Part shown: one piece after another, positions 29,815 through 37,085 of the stretch
How the letters are laid out: every line of letters begins with the position of its first letter
Numbering within the stretch: position 1 is the stretch's first letter
Notes under the pieces: model-generated
The model's database searches: none
What the model saw: the letters and a program-made list of their open reading frames with translations, nothing else
Told to the model about the DNA's origin: nothing
Made by a program: the position numbers and the translations under genes
Assembly (NCBI GenBank): GCA_046590235.1
Contig: JBKJTY010000019.1
Span: 1 to 37,520, forward strand
Source of the DNA: 2-02-FULL-45-10 sp046590235
GTDB taxonomy: Bacteria > Patescibacteriota > Patescibacteriia > Magasanikbacterales > GWA2-37-8
Length of the DNA: 37,520 nucleotides
Direction: 5' to 3'

Positions 29815-30786
29815 TTATGGTTGTTCGGGGAAAACGGCATAGATCTTTTTCAGCACTTCTTCAATGGTGCCTTCAAGTGTAAAGCCAGCTGCTTTTTTGT
29901 GGCCACCACCATTAAGCTTTTTCGCCATGGCTGAAACGTCAATAGTGTTTTTTGTCGTGCGGAAACTTCCTTTTACTTTGCCACCCGGTATTTCTTTGAG
30001 TATCAAAGCTATATTAGTGTTTTCCAAGTTGTTTAAAAAGTTTGCAATGCCTTCACTTTCATTATCAGGGACGTTAAAGGTTTCTAAATCTTTAAGAGTG
30101 AGATAGGTGTGAGTAATATTTGTTTTTGGATCATTATGTAATCGTCCGAGCACAAGACCCCATAGTTTAAGTGCGTCAATAGATTTGTTGCGCAATGTTG
30201 CGTTATTAATTAAATTATAATTACCGCCGGAACGAATTAACTCACCACCAACTGATAGTGCAGAACCCGAAGTTGCTGAGTTAGTAAAATTACCTGTATC
30301 GGTAGTGAGGCCGGTTAAAAGGGAGGTAGCCATATGTTGGTTAAGACGCACACCATTGTGACGGAAGAAGTGATATAAAATTTCTGTTGTTGAAGCGGCT
30401 GTGGTCATTACCAAATTATAGCGACCGTAATGTTCGTTGGTAGCATGGTGATCAATATTGATAATCGTTGCCGGATGCTTGGCAACTAAATCAGCGATAC
30501 CAGCATAGCGTAAATCACCGGAATCTAAAACCACGATAGTGTCGATTGTTTTATCTTGGAAAACAGTTGAGTCTTGTACGACGCGCGTGCTGTTTGGGAC
30601 GAAGTGTAATTTATCGGTAACTGAAGTAATACAAAAAATCACAATCTCTTTGCCGAGTTGCGTCAGGTATTCGTGGAAAGCGGTAGCAGCTCCGATCGCA
30701 TCACCATCAGGATTCTGGTGGGGGACGATCATGACCTTTTTCGCCTTCTTTAAATGGTTATGGATTTGTTCAGCGACTACATGCAT
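29815..30786 (-). CDS. nrnA: DHH/DHHA1 phosphoesterase, NrnA-type
   Basis: 323 residues. The DHH domain shows the metal-binding motifs in order: HQNPDGDAIGA, VVLDSGD, IDHHATN (the DHH motif itself) and LTGLTTDTGNF. The DHHA1 domain ends with KLNGGGHKKAAGF, the substrate-binding GGGH loop. This is the NrnA architecture: a cytosolic Mn-dependent enzyme that degrades oligoribonucleotides (nano-RNA) and dephosphorylates pAp. Relatives in the family can act on cyclic dinucleotide products, so the exact substrate is uncertain. Its promoter (30807-30835) predicts a leader of about 14 nt. The protease gene follows 37 bases after its stop and may be partly co-transcribed. Confidence 0.92.
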   Translation of the reverse strand: MHVVAEQIHNHLKKAKKVMIVPHQNPDGDAIGAATAFHEYLTQLGKEIVIFCITSVTDKLHFVPNSTRVVQDSTVFQDKTIDTIVVLDSGDLRYAGIADLVAKHPATIINIDHHATNEHYGRYNLVMTTAASTTEILYHFFRHNGVRLNQHMATSLLTGLTTDTGNFTNSATSGSALSVGGELIRSGGNYNLINNATLRNKSIDALKLWGLVLGRLHNDPKTNITHTYLTLKDLETFNVPDNESEGIANFLNNLENTNIALILKEIPGGKVKGSFRTTKNTIDVSAMAKKLNGGGHKKAAGFTLEGTIEEVLKKIYAVFPEQP

Positions 30787-30806
30787 ATCAATTAGAGTAG
30801 CCGAGC

Positions 30807-30835
30807 ATTCTATATGTATTAAGCGCTTATGTCAA
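30807..30835 (-). promoter_or_regulatory. Promoter of the NrnA gene
   Basis: Minus strand: TTGACA (30830-30835), 17-base spacer, TAGAAT (30807-30812). Confidence 0.85.
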
Positions 30836-30845
30836 GGATGGATAA

Positions 30846-30875
30846 ACAAAAACAGCCTTGGTAAAAGCTGTTTTT
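30846..30875 (-). terminator. Terminator of the small paralog pair
   Basis: Stem AAAAACAGC/GCTGTTTTT with a 10-base loop, T-tract TTTTTGTTT on the minus strand. Its core (ACAGCCTTG...AAAAG) closely resembles the smc terminator at 34872-34898. Confidence 0.75.
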
Positions 30876-30931
30876 TTAGGTGCCCGAAACGTCGGGCTTG
30901 CGTGTGGGAGTTGATCCACAGGTTTAGTTGA

Positions 30932-31216
30932 TTAGGTTTGAGCTGACGAATCGCCGCTCGTTTCGAACGGTTTTTCGAGCCTGCCGATGAGCTTCTTCTG
31001 GGTGTTCAGCTCTGCTTGGCTGCCGTAGAGGTGACGGCTGTTGCTGATTTCGAGCTTGAGCGCACGCTCTTCATCATGGCTGATGTCACCGTCCGTCGCT
31101 AGCTTCCGAACCTCTTTGTGGGCTCTTTCCCGGAGTGCGTCGAATTTCGGACCATTTCTGTCCGCAACCTTGATACATGCTTTGAGTTCATTATCAAAAG
31201 TGACCAGACTGGGCAT
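30932..31216 (-). CDS. Small hypothetical protein, paralog of the next gene
   Basis: 94 residues from ATG 31216; GGAG lies 12 bases upstream. The frame is open far upstream, but that part is low-complexity Arg/Ser sequence that reads as antisense or off-frame. The protein is charged, helical and soluble. Its core LATDGDISHDEERALKLEIS matches KHQGDISYIDARELEREIS of the neighbouring gene, so the two are probably diverged duplicates. GC content is well above that of the host genes. No Cys pair remains here, unlike the paralog. It lies 46 bases after that gene, under the same promoter. Family and function unknown. Confidence 0.6.
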   Translation of the reverse strand: MPSLVTFDNELKACIKVADRNGPKFDALRERAHKEVRKLATDGDISHDEERALKLEISNSRHLYGSQAELNTQKKLIGRLEKPFETSGDSSAQT

Positions 31217-31262
31217 GCTAGTGCAAACTCCGGATGGTTGTTGTAACGAGTACGACGGGGAT

Positions 31263-31646
31263 TTACGCCTGTGCCATCGGACGCATGTGCGCCCAATCGA
31301 TCGAGACGAACACGAAGTCGACGGGGTTGCCGTTCTTGTCCACGAGTACGAGGGGGCCACCAGTGAGTTTTTCTGCCTCCTTGATGGTCTCGAACATGCC
31401 CTGGTGATCAGAGATCTCACGCTCCAGTTCCCTGGCGTCGATATAACTGATGTCACCCTGGTGTTTCAGATTGGTAACCATCATCTTTGCCATCTCTTTG
31501 ATGATGGGGATGCTCTGTGTGCGCATGCTGCCATACGCGATGTGAGCGCAGCCGCCGCAGGGTTCAATGACCAAACGTGCCATGTGTGTAGCTCCATCTC
31601 CTCGGGTAGGTGAATGAGGAGGGAAATAAAAACAAGTAGTGTTCAT
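31263..31646 (-). CDS. Small hypothetical protein with GDIS motif
   Basis: 127 residues from ATG 31646, which has AGGAG five to nine bases upstream. An alternative ATG at 31583 (106 residues, MARLVIEPCGGC) has a weaker GGAG and begins where the sequence becomes protein-like. The core contains a CGGC pair, a helical GDISYIDARELEREIS segment shared with the next gene, and a C-terminal strand pair PLVLVDKNGNPVDFVFVSID, which resembles a small ligand-binding or Zn-binding fold. No known family is recognised. GC and codon use are unlike those of neighbours, so transfer is likely. The promoter is at 31684-31712. The ribosome site can be hidden in a hairpin (see 31610-31661). Confidence 0.62.
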   Translation of the reverse strand: MNTTCFYFPPHSPTRGDGATHMARLVIEPCGGCAHIAYGSMRTQSIPIIKEMAKMMVTNLKHQGDISYIDARELEREISDHQGMFETIKEAEKLTGGPLVLVDKNGNPVDFVFVSIDWAHMRPMAQA

Positions 31647-31661
31647 TTCTCTCCTCATCAC
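31610..31661 (-). promoter_or_regulatory. Hairpin hiding a ribosome-binding site
   Basis: In the transcript, GTGATGAGGAG (31651-31661), which contains the Shine-Dalgarno of the ATG at 31646, can pair with CTCCTCATTCAC (31610-31621) with one bulged base. The pairing would mask this start and leave the ATG at 31583 available. Confidence 0.5.
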
Positions 31662-31683
31662 TCGTTGTAAAGGACGACGCCGA

Positions 31684-31712
31684 AGTATGCCTGAAAATTT
31701 ACCTTTTGTCAA
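31684..31712 (-). promoter_or_regulatory. Promoter of the small paralog pair
   Basis: Minus strand: TTGACA (31707-31712), 17-base spacer, CATACT (31684-31689). Confidence 0.8.
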
Positions 31713-31732
31713 GGCGGTTGGAGTTGTAGATC

Positions 31733-31762
31733 TTGTAGCCCACTTTAAATCTGTGGTATACT
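31733..31762 (+). promoter_or_regulatory. smc promoter
   Basis: TTGTAG (31733-31738), 18-base spacer, TATACT (31757-31762); leader about 10 nt with no Shine-Dalgarno. Confidence 0.65.
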
Positions 31763-31778
31763 TTTCACATTACAGACT

Positions 31779-34700
31779 ATGTACTTGAAACGACTCGAAA
31801 TCCAGGGTTTTAAATCCTTTGCTAATAAAACCGTTTTAGACTTCCTTCCACCAAAGGACGGTCTTTTTAGTATTACAGGTATCGTTGGTCCAAATGGTTC
31901 CGGTAAATCCAATGTTACTGATGCTATTCGTTGGGTAATGGGTGAACAAAGCATGAAGCATGTTCGCGCCAAGAAAAACGAAGACGTTATTTTTAACGGT
32001 TCTGAAACAAAAGGTGCGATGGGTGCGGCCGAAGTCAGCATGGTGCTCGATAACAAAGGTGTTGATGTTGGCATTGATTTTCCTGAAATTATTATTACAC
32101 GCCGATTATACCGTTCTGGCGAAAGTGAATACCTCGTCAATAATAATCCTGCTCGTTTACTCGACATTCATTTGCTTTTAGCGAAAGCTAAATTTGCTGA
32201 AGGAGCGTATAGTATCGTGAGCCAAGGGATGATTGATCGTTTACTTACGGTTTCAACATCAGAACGCAAAGATTTCTTTGATGAAGCTTCTGGTATCAAG
32301 GAACATCAGATCAAGCAGCACCAGGCGCAACTCAAATTGGCTCGCACGGAAGATAATATGAAGCAGGCTGAAACACTGTTGGCTGAAGTCGAACCTCGCT
32401 TAAAGATTTTACATAAACAAGTTAAAAAGCTCGAGCAGCGTCACGAAGTGGAAACAAAATTGGTAGGTACGCAAGAGCAATATTATTTCACTATCTATCA
32501 TCGCAATAAGTCTGAAATGGATGCGATTAAAAATAAGTTGGCTGATGTCGAAATACGTTATCGCATCTCATTCAGCGGGCTTGAAGCCGTCCAAGGAGAG
32601 CTCGCAGAACTTGCTCGTGGTTCTAGTCGCCAAGAAGTCTTTGACCAATTACAATCTCGCTATCAAGAAGCTGTCCGCGCTAAAAACGAATTGGAACGTC
32701 AACTCGTAATTATTGAAGGTCAAATGCAGACGCAGTATAGCCAAGCCGGACAACAAAACGTCGGTTGGCTTGAAAGTAAAGTAACTGAATTAAAACAAAA
32801 TGAAGAGCGTCTCCAAGCGGATCTAACAGCTGCGCAAGCGGAAACGGAACATCAAGAAAAAGAAGTGGGCGGCTTTAAGAAGCAAGCTGACAACTTAACC
32901 ATCGAAGCAACACAGATTCGTTTGAAAATTTCTCGTCTCCAGAGTGAGTTGATGAAAGACCAGTCTGAGCAAAGTTATCGCGAACTCTCTGGTTTGACCG
33001 CTGTAAAAGCAGTACTTGAAGCAAAAAGTAAATTTGGTAAAGTACACGGCCTCGTTGCGGAGTTGGGTGATGTTACAAATGATTACCGTCTAGCACTTGA
33101 AGTTGCCGCCGGCTCACACCTATCATCGATCGTTGTCGAAAACGAAGAAGTGGCACGTCTCGCAATTAATTATTTACGTGATAACCGATTTGGTGTCGCG
33201 ACTTTTTTGCCGCTCAATAAAATCCAATCACGAAATGATTATGGCAATGTCGATAACTTGTTAAACGAACCAGGTGTTATTGGAAAGGCTATCAACCTTA
33301 TCAGTTTTGATAGTAAATTCGACAACATCTTCTCCATGATTTTTGGAGATACGCTTGTAGTTAATGATTTGAAGGTGGCTGAGCGAATTGGTTTTGGTCG
33401 TGCTCGCATGATCACGCTTGATGGTGACTTGGTGGAAAAGCGGGGTATTATGCGCGGTGGTTACCGTAATAAAAAAGGCACGCTTAGTTTCTCTTCCAAA
33501 GTTTCGCTTTCGAGCCAAGACCGTATGTCCGAGCTCCAGCAGGCGATCACGATGGAAACACACAGCCTGGCCGACACTGAACGTCTCATTGAACAAGCAA
33601 AAACAAAATTAGTTGATGTTACAATTGCGTCCAAGACTTCCGGACACCATACCATCCAGATTCAAACTGAATACGAAAACAGCAATCGTGAATTGGCTCG
33701 TCTTGAACATGAATTAAAACTTATCAAAGCTAGTCCAGAAGAATACGGCGAACAACTCGCTTCTTTGGGCAAGAAAAAAGAAGTTATTGAAAAAGATAAA
33801 GCAGAGCATGATGCTAAGGTAGGGGAGATTGCTAACGAAATTGAACAATATAACCAAAAAGAAGAAGAAAAGAAACAGCGTGTTTTCGCACTCCAGGAAA
33901 CTATGCAGAAGCGTCAGGACGATGTAAACCGTATCATGTCCGAGCGTAATGATTTGCGTATTGGTTCTGCTAAACTTGAAACCAGACAAGAAGATTTGTC
34001 ACAAGAAGTTGCGAGTGATATGAAGATTTCCTTGCAATCCATTATCGAGCGCGTGCAAACTCCAGTTGACGCAAGCTTGCTCGAACATTTGGCAAAAGAA
34101 ATTGAAAACTTAAAATACCAGCTCAGTCTAATTGGAGGTATTGATGAAGAGGTTGTTAAAGAATACGGTGAGACCAAAGAAAAATATGATTTCCTAACCG
34201 GTCAGTTGTCTGATCTTCACAAGGCTACCGATGATTTGAAAAAAATGATTGAAGAACTTGATGAGCTCATGAAGAAGCGCCGAAGTGTTGCTTTCAAGAA
34301 AATTAAAAAAGAATTCTCACGCTACTTCGAAATTCTATTTGGCGGCGGTAATGCAGATCTTGAAGAAATCTATGGCGAACCTCCAGCTGAAGAAACAGTT
34401 TTAGCGGATGGTACAATCGTTTCCGCTGAAGAAGTTGCTGCGGAAGGCGAAGGCCAACCAAAGAAAAAGTATGAAAAAGTTTTAACGGGTATCGAAGTTA
34501 CAGCAAACCCTCCTGGTAAGAAAGTGAAATACCTCAGCATGCTTTCTGGTGGTGAGCGCACACTTACTTCTATCGCTCTCATTTGTGCGATTCTCCATTA
34601 CAACCCGTCTCCGTTCGTCGTACTTGATGAAGTCGAGGCAGCACTCGATGAAGCAAACACCATCAAGTTCGCAAAAATCATGAATGAACTCGCAAACCAA

Positions 34701-34859
34701 TCTCAATTCATCATCGTTACCCACAACCGTGTAACTATGCATGCAGCTAACGCTCTTTATGGTGTGGTCATGCAAGGCGATGGTATTTCCAAGCTTCTCA
34801 GTGTCAAAATTGATGAAATCCAGCAGTACGAAGAACCTGCACAGATGCAAACAGCTTAA
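31779..34859 (+). CDS. smc: Chromosome segregation protein SMC
   Basis: 1026 residues, about 150 shorter than a typical bacterial SMC (about 1180). N-terminal head: Walker A GPNGSGKS (37-44), RRLYRSGESEYLVN and the Q-loop SIVSQG. A first coiled coil (about 165-400), a hinge with its YRLALEVAAGSHL and NRFGVATFLPL motifs (about 405-565), and a second coil (about 575-840) follow. The C-terminal head has the signature SMLSGGERTL and Walker B VVLDEVEAALDEAN, with the switch His in IIVTHNR. An acidic insert (EEVAAEGEGQ, nt about 34380-34460) precedes the signature. SMC with ScpAB compacts and segregates DNA. The short coils imply short arms, consistent with a reduced genome. Confidence 0.96.
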   Translation: MYLKRLEIQGFKSFANKTVLDFLPPKDGLFSITGIVGPNGSGKSNVTDAIRWVMGEQSMKHVRAKKNEDVIFNGSETKGAMGAAEVSMVLDNKGVDVGIDFPEIIITRRLYRSGESEYLVNNNPARLLDIHLLLAKAKFAEGAYSIVSQGMIDRLLTVSTSERKDFFDEASGIKEHQIKQHQAQLKLARTEDNMKQAETLLAEVEPRLKILHKQVKKLEQRHEVETKLVGTQEQYYFTIYHRNKSEMDAIKNKLADVEIRYRISFSGLEAVQGELAELARGSSRQEVFDQLQSRYQEAVRAKNELERQLVIIEGQMQTQYSQAGQQNVGWLESKVTELKQNEERLQADLTAAQAETEHQEKEVGGFKKQADNLTIEATQIRLKISRLQSELMKDQSEQSYRELSGLTAVKAVLEAKSKFGKVHGLVAELGDVTNDYRLALEVAAGSHLSSIVVENEEVARLAINYLRDNRFGVATFLPLNKIQSRNDYGNVDNLLNEPGVIGKAINLISFDSKFDNIFSMIFGDTLVVNDLKVAERIGFGRARMITLDGDLVEKRGIMRGGYRNKKGTLSFSSKVSLSSQDRMSELQQAITMETHSLADTERLIEQAKTKLVDVTIASKTSGHHTIQIQTEYENSNRELARLEHELKLIKASPEEYGEQLASLGKKKEVIEKDKAEHDAKVGEIANEIEQYNQKEEEKKQRVFALQETMQKRQDDVNRIMSERNDLRIGSAKLETRQEDLSQEVASDMKISLQSIIERVQTPVDASLLEHLAKEIENLKYQLSLIGGIDEEVVKEYGETKEKYDFLTGQLSDLHKATDDLKKMIEELDELMKKRRSVAFKKIKKEFSRYFEILFGGGNADLEEIYGEPPAEETVLADGTIVSAEEVAAEGEGQPKKKYEKVLTGIEVTANPPGKKVKYLSMLSGGERTLTSIALICAILHYNPSPFVVLDEVEAALDEANTIKFAKIMNELANQSQFIIVTHNRVTMHAANALYGVVMQGDGISKLLSVKIDEIQQYEEPAQMQTA

Positions 34860-34871
34860 TAAACATTAACG

Positions 34872-34898
34872 AAACAGCCTTGACAAAAGGCTGTTTTT
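34872..34898 (+). terminator. smc terminator
   Basis: 10-bp stem AAACAGCCTT/AAGGCTGTTT with a 5-base loop, T-tract. The loop and stem contain the -35 of the next promoter. Confidence 0.85.
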
Positions 34899-34908
34899 AG
34901 TATTAAAT
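34880..34908 (+). promoter_or_regulatory. Promoter embedded in the smc terminator
   Basis: TTGACA (34880-34885), 17-base spacer, TTAAAT (34903-34908). Transcription would begin near 34915, with SD AAGGAG (34932-34937) before the ATG at 34942. Confidence 0.65.
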
Positions 34909-34941
34909 AATCAACTGCGATTCACGCAGTCAAGGAGAAAA

Positions 34942-35376
34942 ATGCCAATTATTGTTGATGGTATCGAGATCGAAGGTGATCCAACGGTCGAAACCAATCT
35001 TTGGAAAGGAGGAAGTTCTGAAGAGTATGCAGAAAAGCTTGCTCACAGAATTCGCGGGTTCGGCTTTCTGGTCGAAATCGTGCCGGGAACGACGGTGGAG
35101 GGATATACCCTTCTGATGATCGGCGACAAGCAACACTCGCGTCTCGTGGCTCTCAGTCAAACGCGCGGCGTGATTCAGTTGTTGCCTGATGGTGGCACGG
35201 TACCAACTCTGGATCAAAGGCATCGCCTGTATCGGGGTATGACCTTCATGCGTCTCATCGGTGAGGGGCGGAAAGGTATCGCGGCAAAAATTTCGCTGTA
35301 TAATCATCCGAATTGCCGCTTGGTGAATTATCGGCTTCAAACGCCGATCAGTCGGGGTAGCCAGCTTCAGCATTAG
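34942..35376 (+). CDS. Hypothetical orphan protein, higher GC
   Basis: 144 residues. Start ATG 34942 is preceded by AAGGAG with a 4-base gap. The protein is soluble and seems alpha/beta: strands IIVDGIEIEG and FLVEIVPGT, then a long basic C-terminal half (GMTFMRLIGEGRKG and YRLQTPISRG). No Cys pair, membrane helix or catalytic motif is obvious. Codon use is richer in G/C than in smc or rpsP on each side. With the similar genes at 5013, 8537, 30932 and 31263 it forms a set of single or paired orphans, each set in its own short unit between housekeeping genes. I do not recognise the family. Confidence 0.6.
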   Translation: MPIIVDGIEIEGDPTVETNLWKGGSSEEYAEKLAHRIRGFGFLVEIVPGTTVEGYTLLMIGDKQHSRLVALSQTRGVIQLLPDGGTVPTLDQRHRLYRGMTFMRLIGEGRKGIAAKISLYNHPNCRLVNYRLQTPISRGSQLQH

Positions 35377-35416
35377 TTCTTTTAGGCCTTTTCTCTGTTG
35401 GGCCTACCAACGGAGA

Positions 35417-35437
35417 GCCGAGACTGACCCTCTCGGC
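35417..35437 (+). terminator. Hairpin downstream of the orphan gene
   Basis: 7-bp stem GCCGAGA/TCTCGGC with a 7-base loop, but no T-tract. A second inverted repeat TAGGCC/GGCCTA lies at about 35384-35407. Possibly 3'-end structures. Confidence 0.4.
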
Positions 35438-35455
35438 GCTAGACTAACGCAGTAT

Positions 35456-35477
35456 ACCTGCCTGCCGGCAGGCAGGT
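35456..35477. repeat. REP-like GC-rich palindrome, copy 2
   Basis: A perfect 22-bp palindrome (ACCTGCCTGCC and its complement). The last base is the first T of the rpsP -35. Confidence 0.9.
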
Positions 35478-35505
35478 TGACAAACACCACAAAATATACT
35501 ATACT
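35477..35505 (+). promoter_or_regulatory. rpsP promoter
   Basis: TTGACA (35477-35482), 17-base spacer, TATACT (35500-35505). The leader is about 47 nt. The match to the consensus is high, fitting a ribosomal gene. Confidence 0.9.
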
Positions 35506-35558
35506 AGTCTCGCTCTCAAATTCGTCACAGTTTTTCAAAACTGTATTTATAAAACATT

Positions 35559-35903
35559 ATGTTAATGATTCGTTTACAGCGCGTCGGCAAAAAGAAGCTC
35601 GCTTCTTACCGCCTCGTTATCTCAGAAAAAGCTCGCGATACACAAGATGTGTACCTCGAATTGCTCGGAACTTTCAACCCACACGCTAAAGAAAATGCTT
35701 TCCTCCCAAACGCTGAACGCATTACCTATTGGCTCAGTAAGGGTGCTCAAGCTTCCCCAACTATTCACAACTTGCTCGTTGGAGCTGGTATCGTGAAAGA
35801 AAAGAAGCAAAAAGCAGTTTTCCTTTCCAAAAAGCGCAGTGCAAAATTGGCTGAAAAGAAAAAAGCAGCAGCTCCGAAAGAAGCAGTTGCACCAGCAGCA
35901 TAA
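35559..35903 (+). CDS. rpsP: 30S ribosomal protein S16
   Basis: 114 residues. MIRLQRVGKKKLASYRLVISEKARDT at the start and YLELLGTFNPHAKEN, then AERITYWLSKGAQASPTIHNLL, are characteristic of bS16. The C-terminal extension is Lys/Ala-rich (KKKAAAPKEAVAPAA), a usual extension that can contact rRNA. bS16 is a primary binding protein for 30S assembly. In many bacteria rpsP is followed by khpA, rimM and trmD; here khpA follows after an arginase-family gene, and rimM/trmD are not seen in the window. Strong promoter and terminator delimit a monocistronic unit. Confidence 0.97.
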   Translation: MLMIRLQRVGKKKLASYRLVISEKARDTQDVYLELLGTFNPHAKENAFLPNAERITYWLSKGAQASPTIHNLLVGAGIVKEKKQKAVFLSKKRSAKLAEKKKAAAPKEAVAPAA

Positions 35904-35915
35904 AACCTATATACT
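35887..35915 (+). promoter_or_regulatory. Possible promoter of the arginase-family gene
   Basis: TTGCAC (35887-35892), 17-base spacer, TATACT (35910-35915). It overlaps the rpsP 3' end. Confidence 0.55.
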
Positions 35916-35946
35916 AAAACGGCTATCCACTCGGGTGCCGTTTTTT
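35916..35946 (+). terminator. rpsP terminator
   Basis: 8-bp stem AAAACGGC/GCCGTTTT with a 13-base loop, then T-tract; it ends three bases before the next ATG. Confidence 0.85.
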
Positions 35947-35948
35947 AA

Positions 35949-36947
35949 ATGCTTATGAAACTAGATAACCTTTCCTTTTTAGAAAAAAAACCTCGCGTTA
36001 AACAGGTAACGCTTCTTTCAATTCCACTTGATCTTGGTAAAGATAATATTGGTTGTGATGAAGGCCCGGCTCGTTTGCATGAATTGGGAATACAAAAAAT
36101 GCTTAGTGACCAAGGTCTTGATGTCCACACAAAAGATATTACTTGTCCTACTCGTGCTACAGCAGACATTGGTGAAGTAACTATGAAATACGGGCAAGCT
36201 ATTACCGACGTTGCAAATAGTGTTGCCCTAAAAGTTCAGGAAGAAATTAAAGCAAAGCGCACGGTCATCGCTCTTGGAGGCGACCATAGTTTGTCGCTTG
36301 GAACGATTAGTGGTGCTTCTGTGGCGGTAAAAGGGGATATCGGTCTTATTTGGATTGATGCGCATGGTGATATTAACACTCCAGACACCTCGCTTTCTGG
36401 AAATGTTCACGGTATGCCAGTCGCCGGCGTGCTCGGTATGGGCCCGAAAGAGTTAACAGATATTTTAAAACCAGGTCGTAAAGTTGATCCAAAAAACGTT
36501 GTCTATATTGGCCTAAAAGATTTAGACCAAGCTGAAATCGACATTATTCGGCAGAAAAAAATTACCACATTTACTGCGATGGATATCTCCCGTTTAGGTC
36601 TTGAGCCGGTTTTCAAAAAAATAGCCGCGCTTTCAAAGCGAGTAAAACATATTTGGGTTAGTCTTGATATCGATTCTATTGATGAGCAATATGCTCCGGC
36701 AACGCCTATGGTTAATAAAGGTGGTTTAACATTCCGAGAAATCGCTTCACTTACCAAATACATTGGAAAAACCTGCTCATTAGTAGGTGTTGATATCGTA
36801 GAGTTTGCTCCAGACCGTGATATTCATGATAAAACCGCGCAATTAATTTTTGAACTTGTATCAAATCTTGTTGGTGGCGAATATGGTTGGTACACGGCAT
36901 ACATGCAGCAAGAGGCGCAAAAGCAGGATGTTCGCAGCCGAGACTAA
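35949..36947 (+). CDS. Arginase/agmatinase family protein, arginase-like
   Basis: 332 residues. The dinuclear Mn(II) ligand motifs are all present: GGDHS, DAHGDIN and SLDIDSID. SGNVHGMPVAGVLG, following the second motif, is typical of arginases rather than agmatinases. In the last motif the usual DP becomes DEQ, and the substrate-contact segment reads APATPMVNKGG, so the specificity may have changed. Arginase hydrolyses L-arginine to ornithine and urea, which in a reduced genome could serve nitrogen scavenging or polyamine supply; no partner genes are nearby. The ATG at 35949 follows the rpsP terminator by three bases; an ATG two codons later is also possible. The probable promoter at 35887-35915 places the hairpin in the leader. 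Confidence 0.88.
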   Translation: MLMKLDNLSFLEKKPRVKQVTLLSIPLDLGKDNIGCDEGPARLHELGIQKMLSDQGLDVHTKDITCPTRATADIGEVTMKYGQAITDVANSVALKVQEEIKAKRTVIALGGDHSLSLGTISGASVAVKGDIGLIWIDAHGDINTPDTSLSGNVHGMPVAGVLGMGPKELTDILKPGRKVDPKNVVYIGLKDLDQAEIDIIRQKKITTFTAMDISRLGLEPVFKKIAALSKRVKHIWVSLDIDSIDEQYAPATPMVNKGGLTFREIASLTKYIGKTCSLVGVDIVEFAPDRDIHDKTAQLIFELVSNLVGGEYGWYTAYMQQEAQKQDVRSRD

Positions 36948-36948
36948 A

Positions 36949-36977
36949 TTGACTTTTCGCAAAAAGTCCTCTATACT
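36949..36977 (+). promoter_or_regulatory. khpA promoter
   Basis: TTGACT (36949-36954), 17-base spacer, TATACT (36972-36977). Transcription from about 36984 gives a leader of about 100 nt containing a GCTCGC/GCGGGC hairpin with a GCAA loop (about 37003-37018) flanked by GGTG...CACACC. Confidence 0.8.
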
Positions 36978-37085
36978 ATTTTTGTATCGCAGTACTGGTG
37001 GCTGCTCGCGCAAGCGGGCTCTTCTCCACACCCGTCGACATGCTGCTCTTAAAGTAATGAATGAACCTATAAACAATTTACCTAT

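Noticed and set aside
31041..31613. Plus-strand 190-codon frame across the small paralog pair
   Set aside because: Antisense to two genes with promoter, SD sites and paralogous protein sequence; it lacks its own start signals.
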